A program made the translations under genes and the position numbers. Source: Comamonas phosphati (GTDB taxonomy: Bacteria; Pseudomonadota; Gammaproteobacteria; Burkholderiales; Burkholderiaceae_C). From it: a DNA stretch of 39,768 nucleotides. The stretch is from positions 1 to 39,768 of the forward strand of contig NZ_BMEU01000032.1 in the NCBI RefSeq assembly GCF_014637085.1, given 5' to 3'. Within the stretch, counting starts at the first letter, position 1, and each line of letters begins with the position of its first letter. The notes beneath the pieces were generated by a model. The model was not told the DNA's origin. It saw only the letters and a list, made by a program, of their open reading frames with translations, and ran no database searches. Shown here one piece after another: positions 25,072 to 31,841 of this stretch.

Positions 25072-26232
25072 TCAAAACGAGCGGGGCAAACCGAGGATGT
25101 GCTCGGCCACGTAGCTGTAGATCATGTTGGTCGATATGGGCGCCACCTGGTACAGGCGTGTCTCGCGGAATTTGCGCTCGATGTCGTATTCGCAGGCAAA
25201 GCCAAAGCCGCCGTGGGTCTGCAGGCAGACGTTGGCCGCTTCCCAGCTGGCCTTGGCCGCCAGGTACTTGGCCATGTTGGCCTCGGCACCGGCGTTCTGG
25301 TGGGCGTCGATCTTCTCGCAGGCCTTCCAGCGCATCAGGTTGGCGGCCTCCAGCTCGATGAAGGCATCGGCGATCGGGAACTGCACGCCCTGGTTCTGGC
25401 CGATGGGGCGGTTGAACACCACGCGCTCGTTGGCGTACTTGGTGGCGCGGTCGATGAACCAGTAGCCATCGCCAATGCACTCGGCGGCAATCAGGGTGCG
25501 CTCGGCGTTCAGGCCGTCCAGCAGGGTCTTGAAGCCCTTGCCTTCTTCGCCCAGCAGCGCGTCCTCGGGGATTTCGAGGTTGTCGAAGAACAGCTCGTTG
25601 GTCTCGTGGTTGACCATGTTCAGGATGGGGCGCACGGTGAGGCCGTTGCCAATCGCCTGGTGCAGGTCGATCAGGAAGCACGACAGCCCATCGGAGCGCT
25701 TTTTCACCTGATCGGCGGGCGTGGTGCGCGCCAGCAGGATCATCAGATCGCTGTGCTGGATGCGCGAGATCCAGACCTTCTGGCCGTTGATGACCCAGCG
25801 GCCATCCTTCCTGACGGCGCTGGTCTTGAGCTTGGTGGTGTCGCTGCCGGTGGTGGGCTCGGTCACGCCCATGGACTGGATGCGCAGTTCGCCCGAGGCA
25901 ATCTTGGGCAGGTATTTCTGCTTCTGGGCTTCGCTGCCACTGCGCACGATGGCGTTCATCACGTACATCTGGCCGTGGCAGGCGCCGGAGTTGCCGCCGC
26001 TGCGGTTGATCTCTTCCATGATGACCGAGGCCTCGGCCATGGACAGGCCCGAGCCGCCGTATTCCGGCGGAATCAGCGCGGCCATCCAGCCGGCCTGGGT
26101 CAGGGCGTCGACAAATTCCTCGGGGTAGCCACGGGCCTCATCGACCTTGCGGAAGTATTCGTCGGGGAACTGGGCGCAGAGGGCGCGCACGGCGTCGCGG
26201 ATTTCCTGGTACTGGTCGGGCTGGTGAATCAT
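25072..26232 (-). CDS. Acyl-CoA dehydrogenase
   Basis: A 386-residue flavoprotein that oxidises an acyl-CoA at the alpha-beta bond and passes electrons to ETF. FAD and substrate-contact motifs are visible: MGVTEPTTGSDT near 121-132, ISRIQHSD near 155-162, and the C-terminal THGGFGFACEYDIERKFRETR. The usual C-terminal catalytic glutamate (Y-E-G-T in MCAD) is replaced by APIS with P365 at that position. Instead E244 in LNAERTLIAA aligns with the catalytic glutamate of isovaleryl-CoA and long-chain dehydrogenases. Branched or substituted acyl-CoA is therefore a reasonable substrate guess. A homologue occupies the same place in the P. aeruginosa itaconate cluster. Confidence 0.92.
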   Translation of the reverse strand: MIHQPDQYQEIRDAVRALCAQFPDEYFRKVDEARGYPEEFVDALTQAGWMAALIPPEYGGSGLSMAEASVIMEEINRSGGNSGACHGQMYVMNAIVRSGSEAQKQKYLPKIASGELRIQSMGVTEPTTGSDTTKLKTSAVRKDGRWVINGQKVWISRIQHSDLMILLARTTPADQVKKRSDGLSCFLIDLHQAIGNGLTVRPILNMVNHETNELFFDNLEIPEDALLGEEGKGFKTLLDGLNAERTLIAAECIGDGYWFIDRATKYANERVVFNRPIGQNQGVQFPIADAFIELEAANLMRWKACEKIDAHQNAGAEANMAKYLAAKASWEAANVCLQTHGGFGFACEYDIERKFRETRLYQVAPISTNMIYSYVAEHILGLPRSF

Positions 26233-26279
26233 GGCGATGGGGTATCTATAAAAAGGAAGGAATCGGTCGCTTCAGCGGT

Positions 26280-27164
26280 TCAGAACAAGGTGGCCGTGCC
26301 CTGCATGGTGAGGAAGCCTTCGTGGTCCTGGGCCCACAGCTCCACGGTCTTGCCGTCCGCCGAGGGCTTGCCGTGCACGCTGAACGGGTGCAGGTCGAAG
26401 GTGGGCCGCACGGCGCGAAAGTCGAAGCTGGCCACCTGGGCCTGGGGCAGCTCGCGGCGCAGCAGGTCGATCAGCAGCGTGGCGATCAGCGGGCCATGCA
26501 CGATCAGGCCGGGGTAGCCCTCGACCTCGGTCACGTACTTGCGGTCGTAGTGGATGCGGTGGCCGTTGAAAGTCAGCGCCGAGTAGCGGAACAACATGAC
26601 CGCATCGGCCGTGATGTTGCGCGACCAGACGGCCTGGCCTGCCAGCGGCGGTGCTTGCGGTGCCGGTGCCGCCTCGCCGGGCTGGGCGGCGGAGCGGTAG
26701 ACGATGTCGTGTTCCTCGGTCAGCGCCAGGCCCTGGGCATTGCGCAACTGGTGCTCCACCAGCACGAACAGCAGCTCGCCCGAGCGGCCGGCCTTGTGCT
26801 TGACGGACCGGATGGTGGAGGTGCGCTGCACCTCCTGGCCCACGCGGAGTGCATTGCCCGCCTCCCAGCGCAGGCGCCCGCCGGCCCACATGCGGCGCGG
26901 CAGCGGCACGGGCGGCAGAAAGCCGCCGCGCCGTGGGTGGCCGTCGGGGCCGATCTCGCTGGCGCGTGCATGGGGCAGGAAGTACAGCCAGTGCCATAGC
27001 GGCGGCAGTTCGGTGCCGGACACGGGCGCCGCATCGTCGCGGTCCAGCGTGGCCGACAGGGCGGCGACGGATGTGGCCGTGAGGGTGTCGTTCAGGGTCT
27101 CGCTCTTGCCCTGCCAGGTTTGCAGGTGGGCCAGGGCTCCAGCATCTATGGTGGTATCTGTCAT
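26280..27164 (-). CDS. FAS1-like dehydratase, itaconyl/mesaconyl-CoA hydratase type
   Basis: A 294-residue double-hotdog hydratase; I start at MTDTTIDAGAL because the 12 upstream in-frame residues are Arg-rich and unlike the family. The N-terminal half holds PPLWHWLYFLP and the GGFLPPVPLPRRMWAGGRLRW block typical of mesaconyl-C4-CoA hydratases. The C-terminal half has RYSALTFNGHRIHYD (194-207) and HGPLIATLL (223-231), with the catalytic-type residues N200, H202 and H205. It is the first gene of the minus-strand operon and divergent from the SDR gene. In itaconate degradation this enzyme hydrates itaconyl-CoA or mesaconyl-CoA to citramalyl-CoA. Confidence 0.88.
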   Translation of the reverse strand: MTDTTIDAGALAHLQTWQGKSETLNDTLTATSVAALSATLDRDDAAPVSGTELPPLWHWLYFLPHARASEIGPDGHPRRGGFLPPVPLPRRMWAGGRLRWEAGNALRVGQEVQRTSTIRSVKHKAGRSGELLFVLVEHQLRNAQGLALTEEHDIVYRSAAQPGEAAPAPQAPPLAGQAVWSRNITADAVMLFRYSALTFNGHRIHYDRKYVTEVEGYPGLIVHGPLIATLLIDLLRRELPQAQVASFDFRAVRPTFDLHPFSVHGKPSADGKTVELWAQDHEGFLTMQGTATLF

Positions 27165-27368
27165 GGCCGCCATCGTGCGGGTGGCCGTGCGCCGGCGCAA
27201 TCCGCGTTTGTGAAAGCGTGTCTTCGGCGGTCATGAAGCCCTGGCCCGCCACGGAGGCGCTTTCATGCGGCCGAAGCCTGCCCTTGCGATTGCCGAATAG
27301 CGCGCCCCGCCCTTTGCGGTCATGCTTGCAGTCCATTGATTTCCTCTTGCTAACAAAGGACGGCAGAC
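27165..27368. promoter_or_regulatory. Divergent control region between the two catabolic operons
   Basis: About 200 bases separate the hydratase-led minus operon from the SDR-led plus operon and presumably hold both promoters. I see an AAAGGA ribosome site for the SDR gene at 27355-27360, but no clear -35/-10 pair and no strong inverted repeat. No regulator gene is adjacent. Confidence 0.5.
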
Positions 27369-28286
27369 ATGGCGCAGAAGATGGTGCAGGACAAGGTGGT
27401 GGTGGTGACGGGGGCCGGCGGCGGCATTGGGCGCGACATGGCGCTGGCCCTGGCGGCCGCGGGCGCCAAGGTGGTGGTCAACGACATCGGCACTTCCACC
27501 ACGGGCGAGGGCACGGATGCCGGCCCGGCGCAGAAGGTGGTCGAAGAGATCAAGGCTGCCGGCGGCCAGGCCGTGGCCAACACCGACAGCGTGGCCGACG
27601 CGGCGGCGGCCGGGCGCATCGTGCAGTGCGCGGTGGACCACTTCGGCCGTATCGACGGCGTGGTCAACAACGCCGGCATCCTGCGCGACCGCTTTTTCCA
27701 CAAGATGAGCCTGGACGAGTGGGATGCCGTGCTCAAGGTGCACCTGTACGGCAGCTATTACATGAGCCGCGCGGCCGCCAACCACTTCAAGGAACAGGAG
27801 AGCGGCGCCTTCGTGCACATGACTTCCACCTCGGGCCTGATCGGCAACTTCGGCCAGGCCAACTACAGCGCGGCCAAGCTGGGGCTGGTGGCGTTGTCCA
27901 AGTCCATCGCGCTGGACATGCAGAAGTTCCACGTGCGCTCCAACTGCATCGCGCCGTTCGCGTGGAGCCGCATGATCGGCTCGATTCCCACCGACACGCC
28001 CGAGCAGCAGGCGCGCGTGGCCAAGATCCAGCAGATGACGCCCAACAAGATCGCGCCGCTGGCCGTGTACCTGCTGTCCGACCAGGCCCAGGACGTGAAC
28101 GCCCAGGTCTTTGCCGTGCGCAACAACGAAATCTTCCTCATGAGCCAGCCGCGCCCCCTGCGCTCGGTGCACCGCAGCGAGGGCTGGACGCCCGAGTTCA
28201 TCGCCGAGCACGGCATGCCGGCGCTCAAGAGCTCGTTCGTGCCCATGGAGCGCTCGGGCGATGTGTTCAGCTGGGACCCGGTGTAA
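27369..28286 (+). CDS. SDR family dehydrogenase, 3-hydroxyacyl-CoA dehydrogenase-like
   Basis: A 305-residue short-chain dehydrogenase/reductase. The NAD-binding TGAGGGIG is at 14-21, an acidic residue D39 follows the second strand (VVNDI, favouring NAD), NNAG is at 100-103, and the catalytic set is S153, Y166 and K170 in TSGLIGNFGQANYSAAK. It is longer than simple SDRs, and its C-terminal extension with PRPLRSVHRSEGWTPE resembles the dehydrogenase part of peroxisomal multifunctional enzyme type 2, which works on 3-hydroxyacyl-CoA. Followed by MaoC, crotonase and thiolase genes, it fits the third step of beta-oxidation. Confidence 0.9.
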   Translation: MAQKMVQDKVVVVTGAGGGIGRDMALALAAAGAKVVVNDIGTSTTGEGTDAGPAQKVVEEIKAAGGQAVANTDSVADAAAAGRIVQCAVDHFGRIDGVVNNAGILRDRFFHKMSLDEWDAVLKVHLYGSYYMSRAAANHFKEQESGAFVHMTSTSGLIGNFGQANYSAAKLGLVALSKSIALDMQKFHVRSNCIAPFAWSRMIGSIPTDTPEQQARVAKIQQMTPNKIAPLAVYLLSDQAQDVNAQVFAVRNNEIFLMSQPRPLRSVHRSEGWTPEFIAEHGMPALKSSFVPMERSGDVFSWDPV

Positions 28287-28289
28287 CAG

Positions 28290-28448
28290 AGACAACCCCC
28301 TGAGGCGCTGCGCACCTTCCCCCTTCTCTCTGCGCGCTTCGCGCTCCGGGAAGGGGGACGCAGCCCTCGCTGCGGGGCGGCCCTTGCTCGGCTGCCCTGG
28401 CTTCGGGTGGCGCCGGTTGCCGGGGCTGCGCAGCGGCGCAAAGCGTCA
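28290..28448 (+). repeat. Post-stop intergenic mosaic repeat, copy 1
   Basis: It begins 9 bases past the SDR stop: CCCCCTGAG (28296-28304), CTTCCCCCTTCTC, a complementary GGGAAGGGGGACGCAG that can fold back on it, GCGGGGCGGCCCTTGC, GGCTGCCCTGGC and GGCGCCGGTTGCC. The same blocks in the same order occur at 30244 and 31664, and in short form at about 25064-25017 on the other strand. Confidence 0.7.
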
Positions 28449-28460
28449 AGGAAGAACGAG

Positions 28461-29363
28461 ATGGCTATTGACTACCACCACCTGAAAAACCGCCCCTTCG
28501 CGCCCGTCACCCAGCACTACACGGCGCGCGACACCATGCTGTATGCGCTGAGCCTGGGCCTGGGCAACGATCCGCTCGATGCCGGCGCTCTGCCCTTCGT
28601 CTACGAGGGGCTGCAGGGCGGCCTGCGCGCCCTGCCGACGCAGGCCGTGGTGCTGGGCTACCCGGGCTTCTGGGCGCGCGAGCCGGATACCGGCATCGAC
28701 TGGGTCAAGCTGCTGCACGGCGAGCAGCGCGTGCGCTGGCACCGGCCGCTGCCCGCGGACTGCGAGGTGGTGGGCAGGAACCGCATCACCCACCTGATCG
28801 ACAAGGGCGAGGGCAAGGGCGCCATCCTGGTGATCGAGCGGCGGCTGGAAACCGGTGCCGGCGAGCTGCTGGCCACGCTGCAGCAGGTGACCTTTCTGCG
28901 CGGCGACGGCGGCTACAGCCAGCAGGGCGGCGGCCAGCCCTGCCAGCCTAGTGACGCGCCGCTGCCCGCGCTGCAGCCCACGCCAGCGGACCGCGCGCCC
29001 GACTTCACCGACACCCAGGCCATCCGTCCCGAGGCGGCGCTGCTGTACCGCCTGATGGGCGACACCAACCCGCTGCACGCCGACCCGGCCGTGGCCGCCA
29101 AGGCGGGCTTCGAGCGCCCCATACTGCACGGCCTGGCCAGCTACGGCCTGGTGGCGCATGCGCTCTTGCGCCAGTGCGCGGGCAGTGACCCCGCGCGGCT
29201 CAAGGCGCTGGACATCCGCTTCGCCGCGCCCGTCTATCCGGGCGAGACCCTGGTCACCGAGATCTGGCGCGTGCCGGGCCAGCCGCAGCACTATCAGCTG
29301 CGCGCCCGCGTGGCCGAGCGCGGCGTGGTGGTGCTGAGCCACGGCTGCGCGGAGCTGGTCTGA
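28461..29363 (+). CDS. MaoC family dehydratase (enoyl-CoA hydratase 2 type)
   Basis: A 300-residue double-hotdog protein. The C-terminal half contains the hydratase-2 motif YRLMGDTNPLHADPAVAAKA (196-215), with catalytic D201 and H206, followed by RPILHGLASYG. The N-terminal half is a diverged hotdog carrying YEGLQG. It would hydrate a trans-2-enoyl-CoA to the (R)-3-hydroxy form, which suits the MFE-2-like SDR next door. AAGGAAGAACGAG precedes the chosen ATG; the in-frame ATG at 28407 lies inside the intergenic repeat and is rejected. Confidence 0.9.
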   Translation: MAIDYHHLKNRPFAPVTQHYTARDTMLYALSLGLGNDPLDAGALPFVYEGLQGGLRALPTQAVVLGYPGFWAREPDTGIDWVKLLHGEQRVRWHRPLPADCEVVGRNRITHLIDKGEGKGAILVIERRLETGAGELLATLQQVTFLRGDGGYSQQGGGQPCQPSDAPLPALQPTPADRAPDFTDTQAIRPEAALLYRLMGDTNPLHADPAVAAKAGFERPILHGLASYGLVAHALLRQCAGSDPARLKALDIRFAAPVYPGETLVTEIWRVPGQPQHYQLRARVAERGVVVLSHGCAELV

Positions 29364-29425
29364 ACTATCAAAAAGTGAGCTGTAAGCGATTCATGCATGG
29401 ACACTGCAGCCTATTTTGACTGAAA
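29364..29425. repeat. Comamonadaceae-type intergenic dispersed repeat
   Basis: The gap holds ACTATCAAAAAGTGAGCTGT, then AAGCGATTCATGCATGGACA and CTGCAGCCTATTTTGACTGA. This arrangement (TATCAAAA, AGCTG, AAGCG, GCAGCCT, TTTTGA) resembles short AT-richer repeats scattered between genes in Comamonas, Delftia and Acidovorax. Fragments with the AGCTAT-x-x-TTTTTGA end occur at 23749-23765. The recognition is from memory of that family, not from a second full copy here. Confidence 0.45.
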
Positions 29426-29444
29426 ACATTTCCTGGAGCACGCC

Positions 29445-30239
29445 ATGAACGCATTCCCCGTATTGACCTCGGTGCAGGACGGCATCGGCACCATCACCCT
29501 GAACCGTCCCGAGGCGCGCAACGCACTCAACCAGGCCATGCGCCCGGCCCTGGCCGCGGCCGTCGCCCAGATGCGCGACGACGCCAGCGTGCATGCCGTC
29601 ATCCTCACCGGCGCGGGCGGCGCCTTCTGCTCGGGCGGCGACATCTCGGCCATGCTCGACGCCAGCCGCGCGGGCCTCGCGTTCCGCGCCGGCATGCGCG
29701 AGCTGCACCAGTGGTTTCCCGAGCTCGTGAACCTGGAAAAGCCCGTCATCGCCGCCGTGGACGGCCCGGCCTTCGGCGCCGGCCTGAGCCTGGCGCTGGC
29801 GGCCGACTTCGTGCTGGCCACGCGCCGCGCCAAGTTCTGCGCCGTGTTCGGCCGCATCGGCCTGGTGCCCGACCTGGGCGCTTTGCACCTGCTGCCGCGC
29901 ATCGTGGGCCTGCAAAAGGCCAAGGAACTGGTCTTCTCCGCGCGCACCGTGGAGGTGGAAGAGGCCCGGCAGCTCGGCATGGTCTACGAGGTGGTGGAAG
30001 ACGGCGCCGCACTGACCGAGGCCGCCCAGGCGCTGGCGCGGCGCTTCGGCCAGGCATCGACGGCCGCCATCGGCATGGCCAAGACCATCATGAACCAGTC
30101 CTTCGAGAGCGATGCGCGCACCATCGCCGAGATGGAGTCCTATGCCCAGACCCTGTGCCGCGGATCAAGTTACCACCAGGAGGCGGTGCGGCGCTTCAAG
30201 GACAAGCAGCCGCTGCGTTTCGACTGGGATAAAGCGTGA
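29445..30239 (+). CDS. Enoyl-CoA hydratase/isomerase family protein, probably an isomerase
   Basis: A 264-residue crotonase-fold protein. The oxyanion-hole segments GAFCSGGD (59-66) and DGPAFGAGLSLALAAD (106-121) are intact. The two catalytic glutamates of true enoyl-CoA hydratases are missing: the position in G-G-x-E-L-A is S115, and the one in Q-P-E is F135. The segment GRIGLVPDLG places D143 where PaaG-type enoyl-CoA isomerases carry their acidic residue. Isomerisation of a double bond is therefore more likely than hydration, which MaoC can supply. CTGGAG about 7 bases before the ATG serves as ribosome site. Confidence 0.88.
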   Translation: MNAFPVLTSVQDGIGTITLNRPEARNALNQAMRPALAAAVAQMRDDASVHAVILTGAGGAFCSGGDISAMLDASRAGLAFRAGMRELHQWFPELVNLEKPVIAAVDGPAFGAGLSLALAADFVLATRRAKFCAVFGRIGLVPDLGALHLLPRIVGLQKAKELVFSARTVEVEEARQLGMVYEVVEDGAALTEAAQALARRFGQASTAAIGMAKTIMNQSFESDARTIAEMESYAQTLCRGSSYHQEAVRRFKDKQPLRFDWDKA

Positions 30240-30242
30240 CAT

Positions 30243-30372
30243 CCCCCCTGAGTCGCCTGCGGCGCCATCCCCCCAGGGGGACGCCGCCAGTGCGGCGGGG
30301 CGGCCTCTGCACGGCGGCCCTCGCCTGGGTTGCGCCAGTTTCGTGGGGCGCAGGTAGTGCGCAGCGCCAGGG
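30243..30372 (+). repeat. Post-stop intergenic mosaic repeat, copy 2
   Basis: It begins 4 bases after the crotonase stop: CCCCCTGAGTCGCC (30244), CCCCCCAGGGGGACGCCGCC with internal pairing, GCGGGGCGGCCTCTGC, CGGCCCTCGCCTGGG and TGCGCCAGTTTCG (30330-30342). Block order is the same as in copies 1 and 3. Confidence 0.7.
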
Positions 30373-30381
30373 GGCACTGAT

Positions 30382-31659
30382 ATGAATCACTTGATCGACC
30401 AGCTCCAAAATTGGATCCGCCCCGGCGACACGCTGTGGTGGGGGCAGGCCACGGCCGAGCCGCTCACGCTCACGCGTGCTCTGGTGGCGCACCGCCATGC
30501 GCTGGCGCGGGGGGGCCGGCTGAGCGTGTTCGTGGGCATTGCCGCATCGGACACGCTGCAGCCCGGGCAGGCCGATGTCCTCGATTTCTTCGGCTATGCC
30601 GCCGGCGGCGCGCACCGCGCCCTGGCGCAGGCCGGCGTGCTCGACATCCTGCCCTGCCACTACTCGCAGCTGCCGGGCCTGATCCGCGCGGGCGTGCTGC
30701 CCGCCGACGTGGTGCTGCTGCAGGTCTCACCGCCAGACGAGGCCGGCCGCTACAGCCTGGGGCAGGTGCAGGAATACCTGCCCGCCGTGCTGGAGCGTGC
30801 GCGCGTGGTGATCGCCGAGGTCCACCCCGATGTGCCCTGGACGCATGGCGGAGTGCACCTGAAAGCCAGCGACTTTGCGCTGCTGGTTGACGCCGAACAC
30901 CCGCCGCTGGCGCAAAGCCGCAGCGCGCCCGGCCCGGTGGAGCAGGCCATCGCGCGCCATGTGGCGGGGCTGGTCGAGGACGGCGCCACGCTGCAACTGG
31001 GCATAGGCAACCTGCCCGAGGCCGTGCTGGCCGCGCTGCACGGCCACCGCGACCTGGGCCTGCACAGCGGCGCCGTGGGCGACGGCATTGCCGACCTGGC
31101 CGAGGCCGGCGTGCTGACCAATGCGAAAAAGAGCGTGGACGCCGGCGTGGGCATAGGCGGCATCCTCATGGGCAGCGACAGGCTGCGCCGCTGGGCGCAC
31201 CGCAATCCGGCGCTGCAGCTGCGCGCCACCGACTACACGCACGACCCCGAGGTGCTGGCCGCCAGCCACAAGCTGGCCGCCATCAACGCCGCCATCGAGG
31301 TGGACCTCACGGGCCAGATCAATGCCGAAGTGGCGGCCGGCTGCTATGTGGGCGCCGTGGGCGGCGCGGTGGACTTTCTGCGCGGCGCGGCCCGCAGCCG
31401 CGGCGGCCTGCCCATCGTGGCGCTGCCCGCCACCGCCAAGGGCGCGAGCCGCATCGTGGCCCGGCTCTCGGGCCCGGTGAGCACGCCGCGCAGCGACGCC
31501 GGCCTGATCGTCACCGAGCATGGCGTGGCCGACCTGCGCGGCCAGACGCTGGGGCGCCGCCTGCGTCGGCTGATCGCCATCGCCGCCCCCGAACACCGAG
31601 AGGACCTGGAGCGCCAGGCCCATGAGCTGCTGCGCCGTTGCGGCGCCGTATTGAAATGA
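30382..31659 (+). CDS. Acetyl-CoA hydrolase/4-hydroxybutyrate CoA-transferase-like protein lacking the catalytic Glu
   Basis: A 425-residue member of the Cat1-type (family I) CoA-transferase/acetyl-CoA hydrolase group. Two related domains are seen: GDTLWWGQATAEPLTL near the N-terminus, and GATLQLGIGNLPEAVLAAL at 201-219 for CoA binding, then AAIEVDLTGQINAE and TEHGVADLRG. In authentic 4-hydroxybutyrate CoA-transferases the segment H-T/S-E-M-x-S-D-G carries the glutamate that forms the CoA thioester. Here it is LHSGAVGDG (227-235) with G230 in that place. The protein may be a hydrolase or use another residue. The flanking genes suggest that it releases or moves CoA within the same pathway. Confidence 0.85.
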   Translation: MNHLIDQLQNWIRPGDTLWWGQATAEPLTLTRALVAHRHALARGGRLSVFVGIAASDTLQPGQADVLDFFGYAAGGAHRALAQAGVLDILPCHYSQLPGLIRAGVLPADVVLLQVSPPDEAGRYSLGQVQEYLPAVLERARVVIAEVHPDVPWTHGGVHLKASDFALLVDAEHPPLAQSRSAPGPVEQAIARHVAGLVEDGATLQLGIGNLPEAVLAALHGHRDLGLHSGAVGDGIADLAEAGVLTNAKKSVDAGVGIGGILMGSDRLRRWAHRNPALQLRATDYTHDPEVLAASHKLAAINAAIEVDLTGQINAEVAAGCYVGAVGGAVDFLRGAARSRGGLPIVALPATAKGASRIVARLSGPVSTPRSDAGLIVTEHGVADLRGQTLGRRLRRLIAIAAPEHREDLERQAHELLRRCGAVLK

Positions 31660-31662
31660 AGC

Positions 31663-31790
31663 TCCCCCTGAGTCGCTTCGCGCCTTCCCCCTCTCTCGCT
31701 ACGCGGGAGGGGGACGGCAGCCTGAGCGTAAGGGGCGGCCCTTGCTTGCAGCCCCTGGCGTGGGGCGCGCCAGTTTCGCAGACCATGGGC
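31663..31790 (+). repeat. Post-stop intergenic mosaic repeat, copy 3
   Basis: It begins 4 bases after the CoA-hydrolase stop: CCCCCTGAGTCGC (31664), CTTCCCCCTCTC with the pairing GGAGGGGGACGGCAG, AGGGGCGGCCCTTGCTTGC, GCCCCTGGCG and CGCGCCAGTTTCG (about 31767-31779). Closest in layout to copy 1. Confidence 0.7.
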
Positions 31791-31841
31791 AACGCACAAA
31801 GTCCTGATTGACATTGTTCTATATTCCAAAGGAGAAGCACC

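Noticed and set aside
24990-31800. The post-stop repeats as a CRISPR array or small ORFs
   Set aside because: Copies are dispersed, imperfect and unevenly spaced, with no regular repeats and spacers; the frames within them have no starts with ribosome sites.
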